64,000 nt of DNA from Bacteroidota bacterium. GTDB lineage: Bacteria > Bacteroidota > Bacteroidia > B-17B0 > Aurantibacillaceae. Below, piece after piece: positions 1-9,004 of this stretch. Position 1 is the first letter of the stretch; each line of letters starts with the position of its first letter. The translations under genes and the position numbers were made by a program. The notes below the pieces were generated by a model. The model searched no databases, was not told the origin of the DNA, and saw only the letters and a list, made by a program, of their open reading frames with translations. The stretch spans positions 1 through 64,000 of the forward strand of contig JAIUNM010000005.1 in the NCBI GenBank assembly GCA_020162035.1, read 5' to 3'.

Positions 1-1
1 A

Positions 2-469
2 AAATATTACAATTATACCTACAACCTAAATTGGAACTTCGGTGTGGTAGCAAATGGGATAGGATTAACAAGTGACGGCGGAATTATCGTTCCGGTTGAA
101 AGACTTTTAAATTCTAGTAACAATTACTCTCCAATATTTTTTGTAAAATATGATAGCCTTGGTTGCGATACCACAGCAGCTTATTGTGCTACTATTGGGT
201 TTAAAGAACAAAACTACCAAACAATAGATGTAAACATTTACCCACAACCTGCAAAGCAATTTATAAATTTACAAAGTACATTGTTTGCCAATAAAAAAGC
301 ACAAATTTATATTAGCAATGCCATAGGCCAAAACTGTTATAATGCAAGCGTACAATTTAACAAAGGCACCACACAATTAAACCTAACCAATTTACCCAAA
401 GGCATTTACTTTTTAAAATTGGTTGATGAGGATTTGAGAAGCTTTACCAGTAAAATTGTGTTGGAGTAA
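2..469 (+). CDS. T9SS type A sorting domain protein, 3' end (5' truncated by window edge)
   Basis: The reading frame is open to the left edge, so this is the C-terminal part of a longer gene; the GTG at 44 is an internal valine codon, not a start. The visible N-terminal part (NLNWNF, LTSDGGIIVP, FVKYDSLG) resembles the beta-propeller-like repeats of secreted Bacteroidota proteins. The last 80 or so residues form a typical type A sorting tail: VNIYPQPAKQFINL, then an IGQ turn, then LPKGIYFLKLV and a short end with TSKIVLE. Such proteins cross the outer membrane by the type IX system, are cleaved and are anchored or released. The cargo function cannot be read from this fragment. It is similar in build to the gene at 17843. 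Confidence 0.85.
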   Translation, partial: KYYNYTYNLNWNFGVVANGIGLTSDGGIIVPVERLLNSSNNYSPIFFVKYDSLGCDTTAAYCATIGFKEQNYQTIDVNIYPQPAKQFINLQSTLFANKKAQIYISNAIGQNCYNASVQFNKGTTQLNLTNLPKGIYFLKLVDEDLRSFTSKIVLE

Positions 470-502
470 TCTCTAATTTAAATTTAAAAAGAGTCACTTC
501 TC

Positions 503-538
503 GACTTCGCCTGTCTGCCGAATAGGCAGGCTCGAAGT
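503..538. repeat. Intergenic inverted repeat of the CCTGCC/GGCAGG type
   Basis: The arms GACTTCGCCTGTCTGCC and GGCAGGCTCGAAGT form an imperfect dyad around a short loop in the 152-base gap between two convergent genes. A related CCTGCCT/AGGCAGG palindrome lies at 62527-62545. Such GC-richer dyads stand out from the AT-rich surroundings and are typical of dispersed intergenic elements; no function is visible. Confidence 0.5.
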
Positions 539-574
539 AACTTAAAAATTCATTATCAAAAAAAGTTTGTCTTA

Positions 575-607
575 AAAAAGTAGTTTCACAGTACATATAT
601 ACTTTTT
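575..607. terminator. Possible bidirectional terminator hairpin
   Basis: AAAAAGTA (575-582) and TACTTTTT (600-607) are perfect 8-base arms separated by 17 bases, between the ends of the convergent genes at 469 and 622. The stem is AT-rich and the loop long, so this is only a weak candidate. Confidence 0.3.
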
Positions 608-621
608 GTTTTTTAAAAGTT

Positions 622-3600
622 TTATTTTTTGTTTTTCTTTAATCTGTTTAAATAACTTTTAAATAATGCATTTACAGTTTCAAATTCCTCTCTGTAAAAA
701 ACGCCTATGCCTTGGCTATAAGGTCCGCCTAAGGTTGTTAGTTGTGTATTGTCATTAGTTCTGTTAAAGCCTTTTATTCTGTATCTTCCATCTTCATTTA
801 ATTTATACTCAACCGTTACATCTCCAATAAGATTACTACGCGATGTTGAGTTATTATTAACACCAAAATTACCATCAACCGTTACACGGTTATTTAAAAA
901 TTGTTTGCTTAACGCTAAATCAACTGCTTGGCCTGTTACTGCATTGCCAGTACGGTAATTTAAACCTAATTGTAAATCTTTAATACCTGTTAAATTACCA
1001 ACCGTACTGTTTAAAAAATTACTTAAATTATTACTTAACATTTCACTACCTGTAGATGCGGCTGCATTACCAGCGTTAGTAACACCTCCTCCACCACTAA
1101 ATACAGCGGGTGTAACAAAACTTCTAAATAATAAAAAAGAAAATACTTGTCGGTTTAATTCAACCTCATCGGACAACACATTATTAATTCTTGAAACAGT
1201 TGAAGCATCTAAGGTTGGAAAATCTATTTTAAAATTTATTGATGGTTCTAATAATTTATTTCCAATTAACAATTGGCAATCTACAGCATAACGCCCTTTA
1301 TCTTCGGTATTGTTTAATAATGGTGCTATTGCAGCTTTTTGTTTATAGCTTGTTACAACATCAATTTGAGCATTTAAGGGGTCTCCACTCCATGATATAA
1401 CACTGCCGGGTTCTATTTCAAATTTTTTATTTATTACATTTTCTAAAGTAAAGTTATAATGCCCATTTGTAAAAAAATAATCTCCGGTCATATCAAATTT
1501 GCCAAGTGTGCTAATTTTTAAATTTAAATTTCCATTACCTTGTGCAGTAATTACATCGCCAGTTTTTTGATCTAAAATTATTTTGGCTTGCATGTCTGGC
1601 GTTGCGGTAATATTCATATCTAAATCAAATCCACTAATTTTTTCTTCAACTTTTTTAATAGTATCTTTTTTTACAAATCTTATGAAATCACTGTTTTCAA
1701 TTTCTTCTGGCCCATCGAGCGGTAAAATAAATTTTGAGTTTTTAGTTGACTCATAACTCACCAACATGTGTAAATTGTTTAAAAAACCATAAATATCAAT
1801 ATGTCCAGTTCCATACAACTTGCCATAAAATGTTTTATTTTGTTTTTCGGTAGTGTTTAAAACTAGCATTTTATCGTAATTTACAGAATAATCTAACTGC
1901 ATTTTAGAAAAATTATCGTGAAAAAGGTTTCCATTAAGTGTGCCTTGTGGCGTTGCTTTTAAGCCTTTTTCGCTCATTAACAAATCTATAAAACGAATTT
2001 GATCGGGGTTAATTTCAATATCGCCAGTTATGTTGTAAACTACATTTGTATAATCTACTTTAATTTCGCTTTTAAATAGCTGTAACTTCCCATCTATTTT
2101 TACATTGTTTGCATTACCGTGTATTTTACCTTTACCTTTAACGTATCCATGGTTAATTGTAAGTATCCCTTCTAAGTAGGGGTTAACCAAATTTAAATTT
2201 GCAGGACTAGCAGTAAAATCAATATCAATACTCTCTGCCCTATTATCAAAATAATAATTACCGTTAAACGAAATGTTTTTTTGTTCGTTGCCAAACAAAT
2301 CTTCGTTTCCTAAACTCGTGTATCCATCAATGTTTAAGGTTTTATTATGTGGGCTGTATTTTGATTTAATTGCTAATACCCCTAATGCATTTTTATTTAT
2401 TACAAAGTTTTCGAAATTTAATTTACCATCTGCAGCTAATTGATTTTCTATAATTTGAAGTTCCATATCTCCACTTAATAACCCTTTTATATCTAATTTA
2501 TATTCGTTTAATATGGGTTGAAATTGTTCCATTTTAACGTTGTTAAAATTAACAACTAACATATTTTTACTATTGTTTTGCAATGTGCCTGCAATACCAA
2601 TACTTTGAGTGTTATTTTTAAAAATAAGTGGGTTAATAAAGTATGAACCATCTGTATTAAATACTGATGGGTTTGATTTTACGAGAGTCCATGCACTATC
2701 TTTAACTGTTAAGTTAATTGTATCGTGTAATAAATAAATAGATTGTTTGTTAAACAATAACTGTCCCGCTAATTCGCCTTTATTATTTGGCGTTGATAAA
2801 TTATCCCATTCAAAATTATATTTCGTGTTTTTATCGCGTGAATGAATGCAAAAATTATAATTATTTAAATTTACACTATCGGTTATTGATATAGAATTTC
2901 CATTTAAAACTCCTGTAATTATATTTCCATCAGAGTTTACCTTTAATGCGGGGTTAGTTATTTTTATTGATGTATAATCTATTTGTTTGCTATTAAAATC
3001 AAAACTTAGTTTGTTGTTTTTTGCGGCAAAATGTCCAAATAATTTTGTGCCTTGCGCAAGCATAAGTTCGGGAATAAAAAGCTCTTTAATTGTAGTAAAA
3101 TTTTTAACTAGCACATTAAATTCAACACTATCTGCATGTTGTTTAAGCGAAGTGTTTTTAAAAAATGTTGGGTAATAATTACTTAAATATTGGTTTATTG
3201 AGTTAGATAAAGTTGATAAATTAAATTTTCCTTTTAATGTTGTATTTAAATACGCCGAGGTAAGTTTTATGTTTTTTTCGGTTTGTTGTTGATTTAAATT
3301 TAAATTAAAGCTAGAGAGTTTATATGTTTTTGTTTTTGTTATATATTTTGTGTCGTCAAAATTTACTTGACCCGAAAGGTTATCAATATTATCTCCTTTT
3401 AAATTAATTAATACTAATGATGAAAAAATACCACTATCTGCATTTGTTTTACTTGTTAGATTTAATTCAGATAAATTTAGTTTATTAATGTTTGAAATAA
3501 AATCCATTTCAGGAACTTTATTTTTAAAATTGATACTGCCATCAAAATCAAAATTTGCGTTTGGATCGTTACTAATTGTTTTTCCTTTAAATAATTTATT

Positions 3601-5091
3601 ATAAAAATCGCCTGTAATCGTAATGTTTTTATAAGTATATCCATTATAATTACAGGTTAAAATTTGTCCTTCGAGGTTTGCTTTAAGTTTGTTTAAAGAA
3701 ACTCCATTTCCTTTTACACGAGCATTTAAATTTAAATTATTTAAAGAGTTTTGATCAAATAATGCGCCAATATTAAAGTTTTTAGTTTGTAATTTACCAT
3801 CGTAAATTATTTGCTCTTCGGTTTTACCAATTTTCATTTTTAAATCGGTATTAATTTCTCCTAAATCTGAAAATATAGATCCTTTTGTAAAAAAGTCAGT
3901 TATAAATCCATCAAAAATACCTTTGTAAGTTATTGTTCCAAATTTTCTTAGTTCTAATGGAATATTTAAATTTTTATTTTCGTTAAAAGGGTACGATGGA
4001 GTTTGAATTAAATCGTTAAATGAAGTAGATAAATGTTTTGATTTTAGTTTTAAGTAAGTTGTATTTATTACTGGTAGTCCGGTTAAAGTTACATCTCCAT
4101 CAAACTGGGTGTTTTTACCGTAATTAAATTTAAAATGTGTTAGGTTTAAATCGCTTATAAAACCTGCAACGTGACCATTAAGAGAAATAGTTTTGTTTAA
4201 ACCATTTAAATCTTCGGCAAATGTTGCAATGTCTTTAAAATAAATTTTAGTTCCGGGTTTTAACTCGCTGTTAATTTTTATTTTATCTACAAATTCATTA
4301 AAATCTTTCCATTCGTTATAGGCAAACTCAATGTTTCCTTTAATTAAACTACTATCTGTTGCTAAATCTAAATTGGTTAATAAACACTCTATACTACTTA
4401 ATTTAGTTGTAACATTAAGTTTGTTAAGTTTAAACCCACACTGTTCTGTTGTTTTAAAATTACTTATAGAAGTTTGTATAATATCGTTATCAAATTTTAA
4501 GTTTGATAGTTTGCCAAAAGTGTTTTTAAACACTAAATTATTGTAATTAATATTTTCTGATACATTTGTATTTTTGTGTTCATCTCTGTATGTAAAGTTT
4601 ACATTTTTTAATTCAATTTCGTTTAAAACTACTTCCCATTTAGGTTTATGTGTATTTTTTTTAGTGGTATTATCATCGCTAAAATAATTAATCAAAAAAT
4701 CTATGTTTAAATCTTTACTGTTTTTATAACTAATAATTTTCGAATTAACATTATCTAATAATATATTATCTATAATTATTTTTTTATTTTGAAAGTCGAA
4801 TAACTTAATATTTGCGGTAACATTTCCATACAAAATGGTGTCTTTTTTTTGATCTAAAACAAGTACATTTTTTAAATGAAGTTTTTTAAATAAATCTATC
4901 TCTATTAGCTTTATATTAATTTTATTATTTAATTCTTTACTTAAATAATTAGTTGCAATTTTACCTAAGTAGGTTTGAAAATTATAAGATTTTATTGCAA
5001 AAAATACAGTTAAACACAATAAAAAAAACACAATAATTCCCACAACTAGGGTTTTATATAATATTCTTTTAATTTTGCTTAAAATTGGCAT
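622..5091 (-). CDS. tamB: TamB-like translocation and assembly module protein (DUF490/AsmA-like)
   Basis: This is a giant envelope protein of 1489 residues from the ATG at 5091; an upstream in-frame start at 5118 would add nine residues but lies almost against the divergent tsaD. One N-terminal membrane helix (about residues 14-37) is followed by very long beta-rich sequence with repeated 'G.l...' strands, as in bridge-like lipid-transfer proteins of the AsmA/TamB group. The C-terminal 400 or so residues carry the conserved TamB domain, with VISWSGDPLNAQIDV, a glycine stretch after SFVTPAVFSGGG, and a final TVEYKLNEDGRYRIKGFNR. Family members link inner and outer membranes and support phospholipid transport or outer membrane protein assembly. 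In Bacteroidota this gene is often next to tsaD, as here. Family call firm; exact substrate inferred. Confidence 0.87.
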   Translation of the reverse strand: MPILSKIKRILYKTLVVGIIVFFLLCLTVFFAIKSYNFQTYLGKIATNYLSKELNNKINIKLIEIDLFKKLHLKNVLVLDQKKDTILYGNVTANIKLFDFQNKKIIIDNILLDNVNSKIISYKNSKDLNIDFLINYFSDDNTTKKNTHKPKWEVVLNEIELKNVNFTYRDEHKNTNVSENINYNNLVFKNTFGKLSNLKFDNDIIQTSISNFKTTEQCGFKLNKLNVTTKLSSIECLLTNLDLATDSSLIKGNIEFAYNEWKDFNEFVDKIKINSELKPGTKIYFKDIATFAEDLNGLNKTISLNGHVAGFISDLNLTHFKFNYGKNTQFDGDVTLTGLPVINTTYLKLKSKHLSTSFNDLIQTPSYPFNENKNLNIPLELRKFGTITYKGIFDGFITDFFTKGSIFSDLGEINTDLKMKIGKTEEQIIYDGKLQTKNFNIGALFDQNSLNNLNLNARVKGNGVSLNKLKANLEGQILTCNYNGYTYKNITITGDFYNKLFKGKTISNDPNANFDFDGSINFKNKVPEMDFISNINKLNLSELNLTSKTNADSGIFSSLVLINLKGDNIDNLSGQVNFDDTKYITKTKTYKLSSFNLNLNQQQTEKNIKLTSAYLNTTLKGKFNLSTLSNSINQYLSNYYPTFFKNTSLKQHADSVEFNVLVKNFTTIKELFIPELMLAQGTKLFGHFAAKNNKLSFDFNSKQIDYTSIKITNPALKVNSDGNIITGVLNGNSISITDSVNLNNYNFCIHSRDKNTKYNFEWDNLSTPNNKGELAGQLLFNKQSIYLLHDTINLTVKDSAWTLVKSNPSVFNTDGSYFINPLIFKNNTQSIGIAGTLQNNSKNMLVVNFNNVKMEQFQPILNEYKLDIKGLLSGDMELQIIENQLAADGKLNFENFVINKNALGVLAIKSKYSPHNKTLNIDGYTSLGNEDLFGNEQKNISFNGNYYFDNRAESIDIDFTASPANLNLVNPYLEGILTINHGYVKGKGKIHGNANNVKIDGKLQLFKSEIKVDYTNVVYNITGDIEINPDQIRFIDLLMSEKGLKATPQGTLNGNLFHDNFSKMQLDYSVNYDKMLVLNTTEKQNKTFYGKLYGTGHIDIYGFLNNLHMLVSYESTKNSKFILPLDGPEEIENSDFIRFVKKDTIKKVEEKISGFDLDMNITATPDMQAKIILDQKTGDVITAQGNGNLNLKISTLGKFDMTGDYFFTNGHYNFTLENVINKKFEIEPGSVISWSGDPLNAQIDVVTSYKQKAAIAPLLNNTEDKGRYAVDCQLLIGNKLLEPSINFKIDFPTLDASTVSRINNVLSDEVELNRQVFSFLLFRSFVTPAVFSGGGGVTNAGNAAASTGSEMLSNNLSNFLNSTVGNLTGIKDLQLGLNYRTGNAVTGQAVDLALSKQFLNNRVTVDGNFGVNNNSTSRSNLIGDVTVEYKLNEDGRYRIKGFNRTNDNTQLTTLGGPYSQGIGVFYREEFETVNALFKSYLNRLKKNKK

Positions 5092-5135
5092 TGCACTAAA
5101 GGTAGCAGAAAATAGCAATTCCGAATGCTAAAAAA

Positions 5136-6152
5136 ATGAAAAAGACTAACACTTATATATTAGCAATTGAGAGTAGTTGTGATGACACAAGTTGTGCAGT
5201 TTTGTGCAATGATAAAGTTTTATCAAACATTACAGCAACACAACACATACACCAACAACATGGTGGTGTAGTGCCAGAATTAGCAAGTAGGGATCATCAA
5301 AAAAACATACTTTTAACAGTTAAATCTGCTTTAAAAACTGCTAATATCGAATTAAGTCAATTAAATGCAATTGCTGTAACTCAAGGTCCAGGACTAATGG
5401 GAAGTTTATTAGTTGGTATAAGTTTTGCTAAATCATTAGCGTTAAGCTTACAAATTCCAATAATTCCTGTTAATCACATGCAAGGGCATATTTTAGCACA
5501 TTTAATAAATGATGGGGATAATGAAATACCAAAATTTCCATTTTTATGTTTAACCGTAAGTGGAGGGCATACTCAATTAGTTGATGTTAAATCTGCTTTA
5601 AATATTGAGATTATTGGATCAACAATTGATGATGCTGTAGGCGAAGCTTTTGATAAAGCAGCAAAAATTATAGGACTTCCATACCCTGGGGGTCCATTAA
5701 TTGATAAGCATGCCCAAAAAGGCAATCCAAATAAATATAAATTTGCTAATGCAAAAGTAGAAGATTATAACTTTAGTTTTAGCGGCATTAAAACATCATT
5801 TTTATATTTTATAAATAATAATTTAAAACAAGATAAAAATTTTGTAACAAATAACTTACAAGACATTTGTGCTTCATATCAAAAACATTTAATAAATACC
5901 TTATTAAACCAAGTAAAAAAAATAATTGTAGATAAAGGGTATAAAAATATTGCTATTGCCGGTGGTGTAAGCGCAAACAGTTGTTTAAGAGCAGATTTAA
6001 AAGCTTTAGAAAATGAGTTTGATGTTAAAACTTTTGTGCCTAAGTTTGAATACTGCACAGATAATGCTGCAATGATAGGCATTGTAGCTTATTTTAAATA
6101 TTTACAAAACAATTTTTCAGATTTTGATTTTGTTCCAATTACTAGAATGTAA
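5136..6152 (+). CDS. tsaD: tRNA N6-adenosine threonylcarbamoyltransferase TsaD
   Basis: This cytoplasmic enzyme of 338 residues transfers the threonylcarbamoyl group to A37 of tRNAs reading ANN codons, together with TsaB, TsaC and TsaE. The start of the ASKHA fold is seen in ILAIESSCDDTSCAV. The metal-binding histidine motif is HMQGH (residues 114-118), the HGGVVPELASRDH motif lies at 42-54, and nucleotide-binding glycine motifs appear in QGPGLMGSLLVG, SGGHTQ and GGVSANSCLR. Length is normal for the family. It is divergent from the tamB-like gene with only about 45 bases between starts, so the two probably share a control region. None of the other t6A genes lies in this window. Confidence 0.97.
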   Translation: MKKTNTYILAIESSCDDTSCAVLCNDKVLSNITATQHIHQQHGGVVPELASRDHQKNILLTVKSALKTANIELSQLNAIAVTQGPGLMGSLLVGISFAKSLALSLQIPIIPVNHMQGHILAHLINDGDNEIPKFPFLCLTVSGGHTQLVDVKSALNIEIIGSTIDDAVGEAFDKAAKIIGLPYPGGPLIDKHAQKGNPNKYKFANAKVEDYNFSFSGIKTSFLYFINNNLKQDKNFVTNNLQDICASYQKHLINTLLNQVKKIIVDKGYKNIAIAGGVSANSCLRADLKALENEFDVKTFVPKFEYCTDNAAMIGIVAYFKYLQNNFSDFDFVPITRM

Positions 6153-6236
6153 TTATCTAAATTTAAGTAAGATTTTATTATTTAGACTAATTTTTAGGCA
6201 AACATTATATTTTTAATTAATTTGGCAATACAATAA

Positions 6237-6740
6237 TTGACTAAACAAAAAGCAATATTTGAACACTTTGGTAAGTTTAATGAAACTGCTTTAAACGAAT
6301 GTGTGAACTTTCATGAAAATTATTTTTTAAAGGAAAAAATTTCAAGTAAAGCCACAAAAAAAAGTATTTATGTTATTATTGAATCTTTTCATAACGTTTT
6401 AAAACATTCACAAGAATCAAAACATTTAGATAAAACTATTTTAAAAACATTTCATTTAGATAATATTATTAGTATTCATACTTCAAACATTGTTAACGAA
6501 AACACTAAGCTTAAATTAAAACAATTAATTTCCACTTATAAGAAAAAAAGTTTAGATGAATTAAAAGCATTTTATCAAACTAACGTTTTAAATACTAATT
6601 CAAACGATCAATCAAATTCAAATTTAGGTATTGCTTTAATGCTAATTAGTTCCGATAAAAACTTTAATTACAGGTTTGTTCCATTAACAGGCAAAAAACA
6701 TAAATTTAACCTTAAAATAACTATTAAAATTAAGCACTAA
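6237..6740 (+). CDS. siaB: SiaB-like protein kinase (DUF6272 family)
   Basis: This 167-residue protein starts at TTG; no in-frame ATG is available upstream of the conserved part. It has the shape of a GHKL-type anti-sigma-like kinase: an N-box region IIESFHNVLKHS (about residues 47-58) and a glycine box region SNLGIALMLISS near residue 128. In Pseudomonas, SiaB phosphorylates SiaC in a partner switch opposed by the phosphatase SiaA, controlling a diguanylate cyclase. The stop overlaps the ATG of the siaC-like gene by one base, so the two are translationally coupled. No SiaA-type phosphatase and no cyclase are nearby, so the output here is unknown. Family call from motifs and the partner gene. 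Confidence 0.75.
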   Translation: MTKQKAIFEHFGKFNETALNECVNFHENYFLKEKISSKATKKSIYVIIESFHNVLKHSQESKHLDKTILKTFHLDNIISIHTSNIVNENTKLKLKQLISTYKKKSLDELKAFYQTNVLNTNSNDQSNSNLGIALMLISSDKNFNYRFVPLTGKKHKFNLKITIKIKH

Positions 6741-7117
6741 TGTTATTAAATATTGAAGCTACAGATTATTTACCAAGAGTAACCCTTTCGCAAAGCGATG
6801 GTGTACTTTATATTGCAGGTAAATCGTATCCTCAAAATGCAGATCAATTTTATATCCCGGTTATTGCTAAAATAAACGATTACTTAAAAAACCCACATTC
6901 AACAACTACCATTAATTTAGAAATCGAATACTTTCAAACAACATCTCAACGCTATTTACTTCAAATATTAGCCATGTTTGTTCAAAAAATACCACAAAAA
7001 GATTTAGTGTTTAATTGGTGGTATTACGACGAAGATGGAGATGAAGATGATTATATATTTGCAGGTAAAGAAATTGAAAAAATTTTGAATGCAAAATTTA
7101 ATTTTATTAAAAAATAA
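6740..7117 (+). CDS. siaC: SiaC-family regulatory phosphoprotein (DUF1987)
   Basis: A 125-residue protein of the DUF1987/SiaC family, recognised by the opening IEATDYLPRVTLSQSDGVLY and the central strand EIEYFQTTSQRYLLQIL. The TTS triplet falls at residues 67-69. In Pseudomonas SiaC the phosphorylated residue is Thr68, so Thr68 here is a good candidate acceptor. Family members bind and activate a target when unphosphorylated and are switched off by the SiaB kinase. The ATG overlaps the siaB stop. The C-terminus is acidic (DEDGDEDDY). The target in this organism cannot be named. Confidence 0.82.
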   Translation: MLLNIEATDYLPRVTLSQSDGVLYIAGKSYPQNADQFYIPVIAKINDYLKNPHSTTTINLEIEYFQTTSQRYLLQILAMFVQKIPQKDLVFNWWYYDEDGDEDDYIFAGKEIEKILNAKFNFIKK

Positions 7118-7135
7118 CGTTTCTAAGTTTAATTT

Positions 7136-7168
7136 TTTGCGATTTCCTAAATTCAATTATTATCTTTA
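7136..7168 (+). promoter_or_regulatory. Bacteroidota-type promoter for the TPR gene at 7175
   Basis: TTTG at 7136-7139, a 21-base spacer, and TATCTTTA at 7161-7168 match the -33 TTTG and -7 TAnnTTTG elements. The expected start point, about four bases further on, is only some three bases before the ATG at 7175. Confidence 0.6.
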
Positions 7169-7174
7169 CATAGT

Positions 7175-8998
7175 ATGCGAAAACGGATAATTTTTATATT
7201 TTTTATAACTCTAAATTTTATTGGTTTATCGCAAAACCCTAATGCAATTAAAGAAAAATTAGCATTACAATACATAGATAATAAAGAATACGATAAAGCT
7301 AATGAGTATTTATCTGAGTTGTTTTCTGATAATCCAAATGTTTGGTTTACTCAATATTATAAATGTTTAATGGCTTTAAAAGATTACTCTAAAGCAGAAA
7401 AAATTACCAAAAAACAAATTAAAAACAATAAACTTAACAGCTTTTATTATGTTTATTTAGGTGGTATTTACAAACAACAAAATGAAAATAAAAAAGAAAC
7501 AGATTGCTACGAAAAAGCAATAAAAGAAGTTTCTGTTGGTGCTCCATATTTACAAAATTTAGCAAATGCATTTGTTAGTGCAGGCTTGTATGATTATGCC
7601 ATTAACACCTATTTAAAAGGAAGAAGTGAAAATAAAGACTACCCCTACTTTTATGAAATTGCCGAAATTTATAAATTAAAAAATGATTTAAGGTCAATGG
7701 TAAATGAGTATTTAGATGCTCTTGAGTTTAGAGAATCTGAACTTTTTGCTATACAAATGAATTTACAAAACAATTTAGGTTATGACGAATCTGAAGGTGG
7801 GATTAATAACCCAATATTAAAACAAGAACTGCAAAAGCGAATTCAAAAAAACAATAACAAAATTGTTTTAATTGAATTTTTAATTTTTATTCAAAAACAA
7901 CAAAAAGATTTTAACGGTGCTTATGTTCAAAGTAAAGTTTTAGATAAGAGATTAAAAGAAGATGGCACTAGAATTTTTGAACTTGCAAAAATTTGCTCAA
8001 CTAATAACGATTGGGAAACTGCACAAAAATGTTACAATTATTTACTTGAAAAAGGCTCTGGTTCAATTTATTTCGATGTTTCAAATATTGAATTATTAAA
8101 TGTTGAGTTTAACATCATTAAAAATACTGCAAGCACGCCAACTCTAATTTTGCAACAACTTGAAACAAAATACGATAAATTAATTACTCAATATAAAGAG
8201 AGTAACTTAGGCGCAAGTCTTATAAAAAATCGCTCATTATTACAAGCCTATTATTTAAATAAACCACAATTAGCAATTAACTCTTTAACGGAATTAATAA
8301 ATTTACCTGGACTTAATAATGTTGAAAAAGCTGAATATAAAATTCTTTTGGCCGATATTTATTTAATTAGTGGCGAAATTTGGGAATCTTCATTGCTTTA
8401 TTCGCAAGTTGAAAAAGATTTTAAATATGAAGCAATTGGTCAAGAAGCAAAATTTAAAAATGCTAAATTAAGTTTTTATGCAGGAGATTTTAAATGGGCT
8501 AAAGCACAAGCCGATGTTTTAAAAGGCGCAACCAGTAAATTAATTTCAAACGATGCTTTAGATTTAAGCATAATAATTTCTGATGCTATTGGGGTAGATA
8601 CAAACGATGTGCCATTAAAACTTTTTTCGAGTGCAGAGCTAATGTTAATGCAACATAAATACACTAACGCAATTAACCGTTTAGACTCTATAAATTTATT
8701 GTTCGGAACACACACATTAGCTGATGATATTTTTTTTAAAAAAGCTGAGATTTATAAAAGTTTAAATGATATCGATAATGCTATAAAAATGTATAATTCA
8801 ATTATCGAATTTTATCCAACCGATATTTATGCAGACGATGCTCAATTTAAACTTGCAGAGCTTTACGAGCAAAAAAACGATAAAGAAAAAGCAAAAACAG
8901 CTTATCAAAATGTTTTAACAAATTACTCGGGCAGCATTTATGTTGTTGAGGCGCGTAAACGTTATAGAATATTAAGGGGCGACAACATTAGCAATTAA
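7175..8998 (+). CDS. Exported tetratricopeptide repeat protein
   Basis: A 607-residue protein with an N-terminal signal sequence (MRKRIIFIFFITLNFIGLSQ), so probably periplasmic or outer membrane associated. TPR-type helical pairs are clear at the start (YIDNKEYDKANEYLSEL, LKDYSKAEKITKK, YYVYLGGIYKQQNENKKE) and at the end (YKSLNDIDNAIKMYNSII, FKLAELYEQKNDKEKAKTA). The middle has more degenerate helical repeats. TPR proteins are scaffolds for protein contacts; the partner is not evident. It has its own promoter just upstream, and the gene at 9005 follows after six bases, suggesting co-transcription. I do not recognise a more specific family; a role in the cell envelope is inference. Confidence 0.8.
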   Translation: MRKRIIFIFFITLNFIGLSQNPNAIKEKLALQYIDNKEYDKANEYLSELFSDNPNVWFTQYYKCLMALKDYSKAEKITKKQIKNNKLNSFYYVYLGGIYKQQNENKKETDCYEKAIKEVSVGAPYLQNLANAFVSAGLYDYAINTYLKGRSENKDYPYFYEIAEIYKLKNDLRSMVNEYLDALEFRESELFAIQMNLQNNLGYDESEGGINNPILKQELQKRIQKNNNKIVLIEFLIFIQKQQKDFNGAYVQSKVLDKRLKEDGTRIFELAKICSTNNDWETAQKCYNYLLEKGSGSIYFDVSNIELLNVEFNIIKNTASTPTLILQQLETKYDKLITQYKESNLGASLIKNRSLLQAYYLNKPQLAINSLTELINLPGLNNVEKAEYKILLADIYLISGEIWESSLLYSQVEKDFKYEAIGQEAKFKNAKLSFYAGDFKWAKAQADVLKGATSKLISNDALDLSIIISDAIGVDTNDVPLKLFSSAELMLMQHKYTNAINRLDSINLLFGTHTLADDIFFKKAEIYKSLNDIDNAIKMYNSIIEFYPTDIYADDAQFKLAELYEQKNDKEKAKTAYQNVLTNYSGSIYVVEARKRYRILRGDNISN

Positions 8999-9004
8999 AA
9001 TGTT

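Noticed and set aside
44-46. GTG as start of the first gene
   Set aside because: The frame continues upstream to the window edge and the residues before it fit the same repeat-rich secreted protein.
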